Shown one piece after another: positions 54,698 through 64,000 of a stretch of 64,000 nt of DNA. The notes under the pieces were generated by a model that saw nothing but the letters and a program-made list of their open reading frames with translations, was not told the origin of the DNA and ran no database searches. Source of the DNA: Lysobacterales bacterium. GTDB lineage: Bacteria; Pseudomonadota; Gammaproteobacteria; Xanthomonadales; Ahniellaceae. The position numbers were made by a program, and so were the translations under genes. The DNA lies in NCBI GenBank assembly GCA_016721845.1, contig JADKHK010000013.1:1656501-1720500 (forward strand), read 5' to 3'. The stretch's first letter is position 1. Every line of letters starts with the position of its first letter.

Positions 54698-57386
54698 ATC
54701 GGAGGCTTCGCTCGGTGACTGGTTCGAGACGCTGCTGGCGCTCGACCCCGATCAACGATTGGCCCGACTCGCCGCCCTGCCGCCGCCACTCGCGTCACGC
54801 CTGCGCGCCCTGCTCGACGCCGACGCCGAGTCGGATGCCGGTATCGATGTCGCGTTGCGCCGCGATGCCGCCGCCACGATCGCGCCGGAGCTGAGCGGCC
54901 AGCGCATTGGTTCCTGGCGGGTCGTGCGCGAACTCGGATCGGGCGGCATGGGCACGGTGCTGCTGGCCGAACGCGACGAGGGTGGCTTCACCCAGCAGGC
55001 CGCGATCAAGCTGATTCGCGGTTTTCCCTCGCAGGACGGCATGCGCCGGCTGCGGCAGGAACGGCAGATCCTTGCCCAGCTCGACCATCCCGATATCGCA
55101 CGCCTGATCGATGGCGGAGAAACCGAAGCCGGGCAGCCCTATCTCGTCGTCGAATATGTGCGCGGCCAAACCCTGGCCGCCTATCTGCAGGTATGGCAGC
55201 CGGATCGCGACGCCCGCATCGCGCTGATCGAGCGCATCGGTGCCGCCGTGCAGCATGCCCACCAACACCTGGTGATCCATCGCGACCTCAAACCCTCGAA
55301 CGTGATGGTCACCGACGAGGGTGGCATCAAGCTGCTCGACTTCGGCGTCGCCAAGCTCATCGCCGCCGGCGATTCCGACCTAAAGGGTTCGACGCGCGTG
55401 TTCACGCCCGGCTACGCGAGTCCGGAACAGGCTGCGGGAAGGACGGTGGGCATCGCCACCGACATCTACAGTTTGGGCGTGATGTTGCGCGAAGCCCTCG
55501 GGCAGAAGCCGGTCGACGCGGAACTCTCCGGCATCATCGCGAAGGCAACCGCCCACCAGGTCGCCGATCGCTACGGTACCGTCGCCGCCTTTTGCGACGA
55601 CTTGTCGCGCTATCGCCGCGGACTGCCGATCAGTGCGGCGGCCGACACCGCCTGGTATCGCACGCGCAAGTTCATCGCCCGCCATCGCATCGCCGCTGCG
55701 GCCGTCGTGGTGGCCTTCGTGGTTGCCGCCGGCTTCGTCTGGCGCCTGCAAGTGGAGCGCGAGCGCGCGCTGGCCGCCGAAGCGGTTGCGGCGCAGGAGC
55801 GCGACGGGGCGCGCCAGTCGCTCGCGTTGCTGCAAGGCATCTTCGACCGCGTCGCTCCAGGCGTCGCGCTCGGTGTCCCGATCGGCACGCGCGACTTCAT
55901 CGCAGCGACCGAGGCACAACTGGCGAAGCAACCGATCTCCGACGCGCGCGCCGGCGCATCCGTGCATGCCACCTTGGCGGGCATCTACCAGCAGCTTGGC
56001 GAACCTGCCCGCGCAGCCGAGTTGTTGCGCGACGTGCTGGACCGCTGGCCTGCACCCGCGGCTGCGAGCGATGCGCTGGAGCAGGCGGCGCTGCACGAAG
56101 AGCTGGCCAGCGCCCTGCTCGGCATCAGCGACATCGACGGTGCCGGACGCGCTTTCGCGGCGGCGGCGGCACTGCGTGCGCAGTGGGCGCCGGAGCAGGC
56201 CGAAGGGCGATTCCGCACGCTCCGCAATCGCGGCTGGCTGGCCTATCGGCAGGGATTGAACGAGCAGGCGCGCCCCGACCTCGAAGCCGCGCTGGCCCTG
56301 GCAAAGCAGCACCCGGCGCTGCTGGACCTGCGCATCGAGGACACCATCTCGGCCTTGTCCGACATCGCGTTGCGAAGTGGCGAACTCGATGCGGCCGACC
56401 GCTATTCGCGCGACCACCTCGCCCGGGTCGAGGCACGCGTGCAGCGCGGCCATCCCGATCTGATCGCGGCGCTGCGCCAGCGTGCCTCGGTGCTGAACCA
56501 GCTTGGTCGCTACGACGACGCGCAACGGATGCTGCGCGATGCCATCACGATGCATGAGCAGGTCATCGGCGATCGCGGCGCGCGCTTGTCCGATCTCGAA
56601 AACGACCTCGCGGTGAGCTTGAACGATAGTGGCGACGCCCTCGCCGCATTGCCGCATGCCGAGCGTGCGCTGGCACTGACCGATCAGAGCCGCAATTCGC
56701 CCCTGGACCGTGCCGTGGTGTTGATCAATCTCGCCTCGACATTCGAGAACGCGGGCGACTATGCGCGTGCCGAGACCTTGATGCAGGACAGCGTGCAGCT
56801 GTACCAGGCGAATTCGCCGCCCGATGCCAAGGACCGATTGCGTGCCGAGGGCAACCTGGCGCGTGTCTTCGGCTTGCGTGATCGCTTCGCCGAATCGCGG
56901 ACGTTGTTCGAATCGGTACGCGCCCGCCACGAACACGCCGATGCGGCGCGCGCCTGGTCCTGGGCGTTCGAAACGGTGCGGCAGGCGCAGATGGAGCGGC
57001 GTGCGGGGCGCTTCGATGTCGCGCTGGCCCTGCTCGATCAGGCCGAACCGATCTTCGTCGAGGCGCTGCCGGAGTCGCATCCGGCCCTGGCGCAACCGCA
57101 TCGCATCCGCGGCCAGATCGCGCTGGCGCAGCAACGTCTCGACGATGCGCAGCACGCGTTCGATCGCGCCGCGGCCTTGATCGGCGACGAGGGTCTCGCC
57201 TTCGACCGCGCGATCGTCGGCGCCGAACAGGCCGCCGTCGCATATGCGCGCGGCGACCGCACGACCGCGACCGCACTGTTGAACAAACACCTGCCGATCC
57301 TGCACGCGGCGACGCTGCCCACCGAGGTCAATCGACGTCAGGCCGACGTGCTCGCCGGCCGACTCGGCGTGCGGGTTCAGCCCTGA
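54678..57386 (+). CDS. Membrane Ser/Thr protein kinase with periplasmic TPR domain
   Basis: 902 aa from GTG 54678. N-terminal ~75 residues helical, then a Hanks-type kinase: GSGGMGTVLLAER, Lys111 (AIKLI), HRDLKPSN (Asp203), DFG (Asp221) and GYASPEQ. The lower C-lobe is short. One membrane helix at ~338-355 (IAAAAVVVAFVVAAGFVW). The ~530 C-terminal residues are TPR-like helices on the far side of the membrane and probably sense ligand. Overlap with the ECF sigma gene argues for a signalling pair. Confidence 0.93.
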   Translation: MSVNPAESEASLGDWFETLLALDPDQRLARLAALPPPLASRLRALLDADAESDAGIDVALRRDAAATIAPELSGQRIGSWRVVRELGSGGMGTVLLAERDEGGFTQQAAIKLIRGFPSQDGMRRLRQERQILAQLDHPDIARLIDGGETEAGQPYLVVEYVRGQTLAAYLQVWQPDRDARIALIERIGAAVQHAHQHLVIHRDLKPSNVMVTDEGGIKLLDFGVAKLIAAGDSDLKGSTRVFTPGYASPEQAAGRTVGIATDIYSLGVMLREALGQKPVDAELSGIIAKATAHQVADRYGTVAAFCDDLSRYRRGLPISAAADTAWYRTRKFIARHRIAAAAVVVAFVVAAGFVWRLQVERERALAAEAVAAQERDGARQSLALLQGIFDRVAPGVALGVPIGTRDFIAATEAQLAKQPISDARAGASVHATLAGIYQQLGEPARAAELLRDVLDRWPAPAAASDALEQAALHEELASALLGISDIDGAGRAFAAAAALRAQWAPEQAEGRFRTLRNRGWLAYRQGLNEQARPDLEAALALAKQHPALLDLRIEDTISALSDIALRSGELDAADRYSRDHLARVEARVQRGHPDLIAALRQRASVLNQLGRYDDAQRMLRDAITMHEQVIGDRGARLSDLENDLAVSLNDSGDALAALPHAERALALTDQSRNSPLDRAVVLINLASTFENAGDYARAETLMQDSVQLYQANSPPDAKDRLRAEGNLARVFGLRDRFAESRTLFESVRARHEHADAARAWSWAFETVRQAQMERRAGRFDVALALLDQAEPIFVEALPESHPALAQPHRIRGQIALAQQRLDDAQHAFDRAAALIGDEGLAFDRAIVGAEQAAVAYARGDRTTATALLNKHLPILHAATLPTEVNRRQADVLAGRLGVRVQP

Positions 57387-57464
57387 GCGGCGCGCTGCCC
57401 GCGCATCGCTCCTCCGCTTCCGATCGCCACCGGCGCCCACGTTGCGAAAGGCTTGCGCACCGGC

Positions 57465-57493
57465 TTGACGCGGCCGGGGTCCGGGAGTATCCA
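57465..57493 (+). promoter_or_regulatory. Candidate promoter for the histidine kinase operon
   Basis: TTGACG (57465-57470), 17 bp, TATCCA (57488-57493), about 70 nt ahead of the GTG at 57562. Best match in the 175-bp gap after the kinase-TPR gene. Confidence 0.45.
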
Positions 57494-57561
57494 CGACGCC
57501 ATCCTCCGGGCATGCATGCTGTTCGCCCGGTTCGCTGGTCCAACGACGCAGGTGCCTGACT

Positions 57562-59094
57562 GTGCCGCCAGTTGCCGAGACCACTGCCAAAACCATCGGG
57601 GCCTTGAACGGCCTGCCCGAGCAACTGCTCGATGCGGCGCTCCACTCCGGGCCGATCGCGATGCTGATCGTCGATCACGCCGGCCGCATCCTGCTGGCCA
57701 ATCGGCAAGCCGAGTTGCTGTTCGGTTATGCCCACGACGAGTTGCTGGGTCAGTCGATCGACCTCCTCGTCCCCGAAGCGGCGCGCGCGGCGCATCCATC
57801 GTTGCGCGCCGGATACCTTCGGGACGCCGCCGAGCGTCCCATGGGAGCGGGACGCGAGTTGCACGCACAGCGCCGCGACGGCTCGACCTTCCCGGTCGAG
57901 ATCGCGCTGAAGCCGATACGGCATGAGGACCAGGTCTACGTTCTCGGCGTCGTCGTGGACATCAGCGCCCGCCGCCGCCTCGAGCGGCGCTTTGAACAGG
58001 CCGTCGAGGCAGCGCCGAACGCGATGTTGATGACCGACGCGACCGGGCGCATCGTCCTGGTCAACCGCGAGACCGAGCGTCTGTTTGGCTACGGGCGCAA
58101 TGAACTGCTCGGCCAATCGGTCGAGGCGCTGGTCCCCATGCGGTTCGTCGCCGGGCATCCCGGGTTGCGCGGCAGCTACACCGAGCACCCGGAGGCGCGA
58201 CGCATGGGCGCGGGTCGCGACCTGTTCGGACTGCGTCGCGATGGCAGCGAGATCCCGATCGAGATCGGACTGAACCCGATCTCCACGGACGATGGCGTAT
58301 TCGTTCTCGCTGCCATCGTCGACATCTCGGATCGCATCGAGGCGGAACGCCGATTGCGCCAACGCGCCGAAGAACTCGAGAGAGCCAACCGCGCGCTCGA
58401 ACAAAGCAACATGGAATTGCAGCAGTTCGCCTACGTCGCATCGCACGACCTGCAGTCGCCGTTGCGTTCGATCGCGGGCTTCGTGCAGTTGCTGGAACGA
58501 CGTCGCGGCGACCAGCTCGACGAACAGGCACGCGACTGGATTCGCCGCGCCTCCGACGGCGCGCAGCGCATGAACACCTTGATCCGCGACCTGCTCGAGT
58601 ACGCGCGTGTCGATTCGCGCGCGCGCCCGTTCGTGGCCGTCGATCTCGCCGCAGTGGTGTCGGATGCGCTGACCCTGCTGGACGCCTCGATCGCGGACTC
58701 CGGCGCCGTCATCGAATGCGATCCGCTACCAACGGTGCGCGGGGATCGCGCCCAGCTCGTGCAACTGATGCAAAACCTCATCGGCAATGCCGTGAAATAC
58801 CATGGTGAACGACCGCCGCACATTTCGATCTCCGCGAGGCACACCACCGAAGGCTGCGTGGTGTCGGTGCGCGACAACGGCATCGGCATTCCCCCCGAGG
58901 CACGCGAGAAGGTCTTTGAAGTATTCCGTCGCCTGCACTCGGCAAGCGAGTATCCCGGCACCGGCATCGGGTTGGCCGTGTGCCGCCGGGTGGTGCATCG
59001 TCACGACGGCACCATCAGCGTGGACGCCGCGCCGGGCGGAGGTTGCATCTTCACCTTCACCCTGAACGTCCTTCAGGAGGCCGGAGTGTCATGA
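57562..59094 (+). CDS. Double-PAS histidine kinase
   Basis: 510 aa from GTG 57562; no membrane helices. Two PAS/PAC units in tandem (DHAGRILLANRQAELLFGY and DATGRIVLVNRETERLFGY, each ending VDIS). A coil follows, then HisKA with phospho-acceptor His295 (VASHDLQSPLRS) and HATPase_c with NLIGNAVKYH, DNGIGIPPE and GTGIGLAVC. Phytochrome-like kinase core. Its stop overlaps the response regulator start. Confidence 0.93.
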   Translation: MPPVAETTAKTIGALNGLPEQLLDAALHSGPIAMLIVDHAGRILLANRQAELLFGYAHDELLGQSIDLLVPEAARAAHPSLRAGYLRDAAERPMGAGRELHAQRRDGSTFPVEIALKPIRHEDQVYVLGVVVDISARRRLERRFEQAVEAAPNAMLMTDATGRIVLVNRETERLFGYGRNELLGQSVEALVPMRFVAGHPGLRGSYTEHPEARRMGAGRDLFGLRRDGSEIPIEIGLNPISTDDGVFVLAAIVDISDRIEAERRLRQRAEELERANRALEQSNMELQQFAYVASHDLQSPLRSIAGFVQLLERRRGDQLDEQARDWIRRASDGAQRMNTLIRDLLEYARVDSRARPFVAVDLAAVVSDALTLLDASIADSGAVIECDPLPTVRGDRAQLVQLMQNLIGNAVKYHGERPPHISISARHTTEGCVVSVRDNGIGIPPEAREKVFEVFRRLHSASEYPGTGIGLAVCRRVVHRHDGTISVDAAPGGGCIFTFTLNVLQEAGVS

Positions 59095-59564
59095 ATGCGA
59101 CGTCGAACGAAAGCGGTCTGCTCAATATCCTGCTCGTCGAGGACAACGACGACGATGTCTGCCTGACCCGCGAAGGCATGACCGAAGCGGGCATCTCCGC
59201 GCAATTGCATCACGTCGCCAACGGCTCGGAGTGCATGAACTACTTGCGCCGCCAGGGTCGATATTCGGACCGGAAGCGCCCCGATCTGGTCCTGCTCGAT
59301 CTGAACATGCCCGTGATGGACGGCCGGGAAGTGCTGGCCGAACTGCGGCGGGATGAAGCCTTGAGCGTCATTCCCGTGGTCATGCTGACCACATCTTCGG
59401 CGCACGAAGACATCGAAGCCGCATATCGGCTCGCAGCCAATGCCTACGTGATCAAACCAACCAGCTTCGACGAGTTCGTCCTGGCCCTGCGCTCGATCGG
59501 CGCCTTCTGGCTCAACGTCAGTGCGCTGCCGAGCCGACTTTCGGGCAGCGCATCCGACGCTTGA
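59091..59564 (+). CDS. CheY-like response regulator (Rcp1 type)
   Basis: 157 aa, receiver only: acidic pocket VEDNDDD, phospho-Asp70 (LVLLDLNMPVMDG), Thr/Ser in MLTTSSA and Lys122 (VIKPTSFDEF). The extra segment before Asp70 (YLRRQGRYSDRKRPD) is typical of Rcp1-type regulators that pair with phytochrome-like or PAS kinases. No output domain. Coupled to the upstream kinase. The next 220 bp hold no gene that I can support. Confidence 0.93.
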   Translation: MNATSNESGLLNILLVEDNDDDVCLTREGMTEAGISAQLHHVANGSECMNYLRRQGRYSDRKRPDLVLLDLNMPVMDGREVLAELRRDEALSVIPVVMLTTSSAHEDIEAAYRLAANAYVIKPTSFDEFVLALRSIGAFWLNVSALPSRLSGSASDA

Positions 59565-59784
59565 CACAACAGCGCAACGCGAGCGGCGCGCGGTTCGATC
59601 GGCTTCCGGCCCCGACCACGCCTCGGAACCGCCATCCCGCTGAGAACTGGCGCACTTCGGCGAATCTTGGCTCGGCCGTACGCTCGTCGACCCGGACGTC
59701 GAAGCCCGCCGGATCTCGACACTCGGACCGATGCACGCTGGCCCGCATCGCCGACCACGGCAAGCCCGCTAAACTCCCGGTCCT

Positions 59785-60660
59785 ATGACCCAGCCCATCG
59801 TTTCCGAGTTGATCGATCTGCTCCAGCTGGAGCGGCTTGAAGTGAACCTGTTCCGCGGCGCCAGTCGTGACATCGGGACCAAGTACGTGTTCGGTGGGCA
59901 GGTGCTGGGACAGGCGCTGTCGGCCGCCCAGCAAACCGTGCCACGCGAGCGCCTCGTGCACTCGCTGCATGGCTATTTCCTGCGCGCCGGCGACATCACC
60001 GCGCCGATCGTCTACCAGGTCGAGGTGTCGCGTGACGGCAAGAGCTTCTCGACGCGGCGCGTGTCGGCGATCCAGCACGGCCAGCTGATCTTCGGGCTCG
60101 CCGCATCGTTCCAGGAACCCGAGCCGGGCGTCGAACACCAGTTGTCGATGCCGGACGTGCCGAAGCCGGAAGACCTCGAACCGCCCGGCGAGATTCCGCC
60201 GGACAAGCTCGACCATATCCCGGCCAAGCTGCAACGCTGGCTCACGCGCAAGGGACCGTTCGAGTTCCGTCACGTCTATCCGCGCGACGAGTTGAAGCCA
60301 CCGAAGCGTCCGCCGTTCCAGCATGTCTGGCTGCGACTGGTCGACCGCATCGGCGATGACGCCGACCTGCACCGCGCCATGCTGGCCTACTGCTCCGACT
60401 TCCATCTGATCGGGACGACCACCTTCCCGCACGGCATCTCCTACCTGCAGGACAACGTGATGATGGCCAGCCTCGACCATGCGATGTGGTTCCACCGCCC
60501 GTTCCGCATCGACGACTGGCTGCTGTATTCCTGCGACAGCCCGAGTGCGCAGGGCGCGCGCGGTCTGGCGCGCGGCAGCTTCTACACGCGCGACGGCGTG
60601 CTCGTGGCCTCGACCGCGCAGGAAGGGCTGGTTCGTGTCATTGACGGCGAAGCGCACTGA
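59785..60660 (+). CDS. tesB: Acyl-CoA thioesterase II
   Basis: 291 aa, double-hotdog thioesterase. Motifs: LFRGASRDIGTKYVFGGQVLGQAL, VHSLHGYFLRAGD, MMASLDHAMWFHRPFRIDDW with the catalytic Asp, and ARGLARGSFYTRDGVLVAS. TAAACT ends nine nt before the ATG. Its stop overlaps the next start. Confidence 0.96.
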   Translation: MTQPIVSELIDLLQLERLEVNLFRGASRDIGTKYVFGGQVLGQALSAAQQTVPRERLVHSLHGYFLRAGDITAPIVYQVEVSRDGKSFSTRRVSAIQHGQLIFGLAASFQEPEPGVEHQLSMPDVPKPEDLEPPGEIPPDKLDHIPAKLQRWLTRKGPFEFRHVYPRDELKPPKRPPFQHVWLRLVDRIGDDADLHRAMLAYCSDFHLIGTTTFPHGISYLQDNVMMASLDHAMWFHRPFRIDDWLLYSCDSPSAQGARGLARGSFYTRDGVLVASTAQEGLVRVIDGEAH

Positions 60661-61178
60661 TGCGCCAGGTCTATGCCTCGCCGCGCAGCGAAAACGTCGA
60701 TCGGGTCGAAGCGATGTTGAACGAGGCCGGCATCGAGACGCGCGTCCGCAAGCGCGACAAGATCAACCGTGGCCGTTTCCAGCGCTTCAGCTACAACGAA
60801 GAAGGCGACAGCAAGGACTGGCCGGCGGTGCAGGTCGTGTTCGCCGAGGACATGCCGAGAGCGCGCGAACTGCTGCGCGCCGCGGGCCTGATGGGCTCGA
60901 CTCGACCCGATGCCGAAACACCGATACCGCGCTGGGAAGCACCGGGCGACCGGCCGGACGACATGGCCCGACGCATGCGTCGTGTCGCCATGATCGGTGT
61001 GCTGCTTGGATTGATCCTGCTGGCTTGGGCGTACCAGACCGCGCCATCGCGCACCGGACCCATTGCGCCGTTGCCGACCTCGAAACCGGCGGTCGCGCAA
61101 CCGGCGCCAGTCGACGACAACACCGTGCTGCTGCTCGACGACAGCGACAGCGACCCTGAATCGAAGGAAGCCCCATGA
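60660..61178 (+). CDS. DUF2007-like membrane-anchored protein
   Basis: 172 aa. The N-terminal ~80 residues (MRQVYASPRSENVDRVEAML, VQVVFAEDMPRARELLRAAG) look like a DUF2007-type signal-transducing small domain. Then a membrane helix (VAMIGVLLGLILLAWAY) and a Pro/Asp-rich tail. Overlapping starts/stops with tesB and kbl indicate one operon. Function unknown. Confidence 0.75.
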   Translation: MRQVYASPRSENVDRVEAMLNEAGIETRVRKRDKINRGRFQRFSYNEEGDSKDWPAVQVVFAEDMPRARELLRAAGLMGSTRPDAETPIPRWEAPGDRPDDMARRMRRVAMIGVLLGLILLAWAYQTAPSRTGPIAPLPTSKPAVAQPAPVDDNTVLLLDDSDSDPESKEAP

Positions 61179-62370
61179 CCCACCCGACCATCCAGCGCTA
61201 TCGCGACGAACTCGCCGCCATCGAGGCCCAGGGCCTGTTCAAGCGCGAACGCATCATCACCTCGCCGCAATCGGCCGAGATCACCCTCGCCGACGGCCGC
61301 ACGGTGCTGAACTTCTGCGCCAACAACTATCTCGGCCTGGCCGATCATCCGGACATCATCGCCGCGGCCAAGCACGCGCTCGACACCCACGGCTTCGGCA
61401 TGGCGAGCGTGCGTTTCATCTGCGGCACCCAGGACCTGCACAAGCAGCTGGAAAAGACCATCGCGGCGTTCTTCGGCACCGAGGACACGATCCTGTACGC
61501 CGCCTGCTTCGACGCCAACGGCGGCCTGTTCGAACCGCTGCTGGGCGAGGACGACGCGATCATCTCCGACGCCCTCAACCATGCCTCGATCATCGACGGC
61601 GTGCGCCTGTGCAAGGCCAAACGCTACCGCTACGCGAACTGCGACATGGCCGACCTCGAGGCCCAGCTCAAGCAGGCCAGGGCCGACGGCGCGCGCACGA
61701 TCATGGTCACCACCGACGGCGTGTTCTCGATGGACGGCTTCATCGCGCCGCTCGACGAGATCACCGCGCTCGCCGCGAATACGGCGCACTGGTGCACATC
61801 GACGAATGCCACGCCACCGGTTTCCTCGGCGCCACCGGTCGCGGCTCGGCGGAAGTGAACGGCGTGATGGACCGCATCGACATCTTCACCGGCACCCTCG
61901 GCAAGGCCATGGGCGGCGCGCTCGGCGGCTTCACCACCGGCAAGCGCGAGGTGATCGAGCTGCTGCGCCAGCGTTCGCGTCCGTACCTGTTCTCGAATTC
62001 GCTGCCACCACACGTCGTCGCAGCCGGCTGCAAGGCCTTCGACATGCTCGCCGCCGCCGGCCACCTGCGCGAACGGCTGGTCGAGAACACCCGTCACTTC
62101 CGCGAACGGATGACGCAGGCCGGCTTCGACCTGAAACCGGGTGTACATCCGATCGTGCCAGTCATGATCCACGACGCGCCGCGGGCGCAGCAGATGGCCG
62201 CGCAGTTGCTCGACGAAGGCATCTACGTCACCGGTTTCTTCTTCCCGGTCGTGCCCCAGGGTCAGGCCCGCATTCGCACCCAGATGAGCGCGGCGCACAC
62301 CCGCGAACATCTCGACCGCGCGATCGCCGCGTTCACACGGGTCGCGAAGCGGATCGGCGTGCTGAAATGA
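61175..62370 (+). CDS. kbl: Glycine C-acetyltransferase (2-amino-3-ketobutyrate CoA ligase), one apparent frameshift
   Basis: PLP alpha-oxoamine synthase. Motifs: NFCANNYLGLADHP, GFGMASVRFICGT, HASIIDGVRL, HIDECHATGFLG and TLGKAMGGALGGF with the PLP Lys. Frame from ATG 61175 fails after ITALAA; the -1 frame continues YGALVHIDECHATGF to the stop at 62370. One missing base near 61778-61781 (GAAT) explains it, giving ~398 aa, the family length. Likely a sequencing deletion. No threonine dehydrogenase gene next to it in this window. Confidence 0.9.
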
Positions 62371-62461
62371 GTTCGCCCGATCGCGCGGACGCTTGATCCG
62401 GCTCAAGGCGTGTCCCGGCTGCGCCGTCATCATTGATTCCGTCCCGAAACAGGAGCACGCC

Positions 62462-62920
62462 GTGAGTGACCATCGCATCACCCTGAACTGGCAGCGCAAC
62501 GCGGCGATGTTCGAGCGCGGCAATTATCCGAAGGACCACCAGGTGCGTTACCTCGGCGGACAGATGCTCGGGGTGTCGTCGGCGGCGGGCTATGGCGGCA
62601 ATGCGGCGCTGGCCGACCCCGAGCAGATGCTGTTGTCGGCACTGTCGTCCTGCCATCTGCTGACCTTTCTGGCGGTTGCCGCGAACCGCGGCTATGTGGT
62701 CGACGAGTACCTCGACGACGCCGAATGCGAGCTGGGCAAGAATGCCGAGGGCGTGACTGCGGTGGTGTCGGCGACCCTGCGCCCGTCGGTGCGCTTCGCC
62801 GGCGAGAAGCGACCGGATGCCGAGGAATACGTGAAGCTGCACGAGCGCGCGCATCGCGCATGCTTTGTCGGGCAATCGCTGAAGACCGACGTGCGCATCG
62901 ACGCCCGCCCCTTGGCGTGA
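62462..62920 (+). CDS. OsmC/Ohr-family protein
   Basis: 152 aa from GTG 62462 (AGGAG upstream). OsmC fold with the redox Cys in LLSALSSCHLLTFLAVA and the second Cys in AHRACFVGQSL. Family members reduce organic hydroperoxides or bind thiols. The Arg/Glu partners are partly visible. An uncharacterised subgroup is possible. Confidence 0.85.
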   Translation: MSDHRITLNWQRNAAMFERGNYPKDHQVRYLGGQMLGVSSAAGYGGNAALADPEQMLLSALSSCHLLTFLAVAANRGYVVDEYLDDAECELGKNAEGVTAVVSATLRPSVRFAGEKRPDAEEYVKLHERAHRACFVGQSLKTDVRIDARPLA

Positions 62921-62999
62921 AGCGCAGCAATCGTCGGCAAGTCTTGCCGTCTCGTGGCGGCGCGCTACGCTCGTGGCCTTCCGGCGATGAACGAGCGGC

Positions 63000-64000
63000 A
63001 TGAGCGCACGACCTGCTTCCCTGTTGGTGATCTTCGGCGCGACCGGCGATCTGGCGCAGCGCATGCTGCTGCCTTCGATGTACAGCCTGTATCGTGACGG
63101 CTTGCTGCCGGACGATGTCCGCATTCTCGGCACCGCACGCAGCGAGCTTGATGATGCCGGCTTCCGTGCCAGCGTCGCCGAGGCGCTGGCCAAGCGCGTG
63201 GCCGCAACCGATCGCGATACCGCATCGATCCAGCGGTTTCTGGAGATCGTGCACTACCAGGCCGCCGCCATCGACGATGCCGCTGCAGCGAAGGCGTTGA
63301 CCGATCGTGTTTGCGCGATGACCCGCGGCGATGTCGTCTACCACCTCTCGACCGCGCCACGCTTCTACGCACCGATCTGCCACCTGCTCGGCGCTGCCGG
63401 CCTCGCCGGGCCGGGGACGCGCGTGATGCTGGAAAAGCCGATCGGCCACGACCTCGGCAGCGCGATCGCGATCAATGACGGCGTGACGCGCGTGTTCGAC
63501 GAGACACGGGTGTTCCGCGTCGACCATTATCTCGGCAAGGAAGGCGTGCAAAACCTGCTGGCACTGCGTTTCGGCAACGCGCTGTTCGAACCATTGTGGA
63601 ACGCGCGCCACATCGAGCAGGTGCAGATCACCGTCGCCGAGACCATCGGCATCGAAGGTCGCGGCGACTACTACGACCACAGCGGCGCCAGCCGCGACAT
63701 GCTGCAGAACCACCTGTTGCAGCTGTTGTGCCTGACGGCCATGGAGCCGCCCTCGCATTTCGACCCGAGCGCGGTGCGCAACGAGAAACTCAAGGTCCTG
63801 CGCTCCCTGCGCCCGATCGGCGCGAACGAAGTCGCCACGCACAGCGTCGCGGGTCAATATGCGGCCGGCGCCATCGACGCAACCGCCGTTCCCGGCTATC
63901 GCGACGAACTCGGACGCGCCAGCCCGACCGAGACCTACATCGCGTTGCGCGCGCACATCGACAACTGGCGCTGGTCCGGCGTGCCGTTCTACCTCCGCAC
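63000..64000 (+). CDS. zwf: Glucose-6-phosphate 1-dehydrogenase, 3' end outside window
   Basis: At least 333 residues from ATG 63000, running off the right edge. NADP-binding VIFGATGDLAQRMLLPS, EKPIGHDLGSA, and the active-site FRVDHYLGKEGVQNLLALRFGN with the substrate-binding Lys. First enzyme of the oxidative pentose phosphate and Entner-Doudoroff routes. Confidence 0.95.
   Translation, partial: MSARPASLLVIFGATGDLAQRMLLPSMYSLYRDGLLPDDVRILGTARSELDDAGFRASVAEALAKRVAATDRDTASIQRFLEIVHYQAAAIDDAAAAKALTDRVCAMTRGDVVYHLSTAPRFYAPICHLLGAAGLAGPGTRVMLEKPIGHDLGSAIAINDGVTRVFDETRVFRVDHYLGKEGVQNLLALRFGNALFEPLWNARHIEQVQITVAETIGIEGRGDYYDHSGASRDMLQNHLLQLLCLTAMEPPSHFDPSAVRNEKLKVLRSLRPIGANEVATHSVAGQYAAGAIDATAVPGYRDELGRASPTETYIALRAHIDNWRWSGVPFYLR

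Noticed and set aside
55380..57596. 738-aa minus-strand open frame
   Set aside because: Antisense of the Ser/Thr kinase-TPR gene; no motifs, typical GC-rich shadow.
59561..59788. 75-aa open frame between the response regulator and tesB
   Set aside because: Arg/Ser/Pro-rich with no ribosome site, and overlaps the tesB upstream region; looks non-coding.

Overview
The window is about 64 kb of high-GC (roughly two-thirds G+C), densely coding DNA. It looks like a chromosomal segment from a gammaproteobacterium of the Xanthomonadales/Lysobacterales, probably near Rhodanobacteraceae. Supporting signs are the miaA-hfq-hflX-hflK-hflC-DUF2065-purA block, stand-alone rnfB, purT, exosortase-type C-terminal anchors, a secreted protein ending in GFE, and many starts with a -10-like hexamer only 6-9 nt upstream. 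I saw no tRNA, rRNA, insertion sequence, prophage or CRISPR. The species assignment is inference.

Region by region: 1-1.8 kb holds the 3' part of a membrane GGDEF/EAL protein. 1.9-15.4 kb is the most unusual block. It has three lipoprotein 'sulfatase-fold + TPR' genes and a fourth alkaline-phosphatase-superfamily gene, a sulfotransferase translationally coupled to one of them, two secreted proteins with IPTL/PEP-CTERM-like tails, and two small membrane proteins. 15.5-25.5 kb holds an M23 peptidase, prfC, a ParB-like gene, an orphan GspE/PilB ATPase, purT, a transglutaminase-like protein, an SPFH/membrane/Arc-like three-gene unit and a VanY-like carboxypeptidase. 26.0-27.9 kb is an arsenic operon (arsR-arsI-arsC-aquaporin). 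27.9-32.8 kb has mtgA, hslO, an outer-membrane protein and an ECF sigma/anti-sigma/DUF4097 operon.

32.8-37.3 kb contains rnfB, a strongly anomalous G/C and A homopolymer block that looks like bad assembly, and a copper/gold-type RiPP operon (hvfA-hvfB-hvfC-doxX, all minus) whose precursor has ten EGKCG motifs, followed by nth. 37.4-49.4 kb is a porin, a Sua5-type tRNA-modification enzyme, a small Cys-rich protein, a GNAT, the hfq/hfl/purA/miaA block and rlmL. 49.5-59.6 kb holds secreted proteins, a methyltransferase, an AmpD-like amidase, an NHL-repeat protein, an ECF sigma factor overlapping a Ser/Thr kinase-TPR gene, and a PAS histidine kinase with a CheY-like regulator. 59.8-64.0 kb is tesB, a DUF2007-like protein, kbl, an OsmC protein and the start of zwf.

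Sequence quality matters here. At least four genes show single-base frame changes inside otherwise intact reading frames (about 14.40, 18.44, 18.71 and 61.78 kb), and the 33.37-33.62 kb block damages rnfB and doxX. These are more likely sequencing or assembly errors than decayed genes. No stretch over 300 bases lacks a gene; the longest clean gaps are 59565-59784 and 36447-36660, in which I saw no feature.
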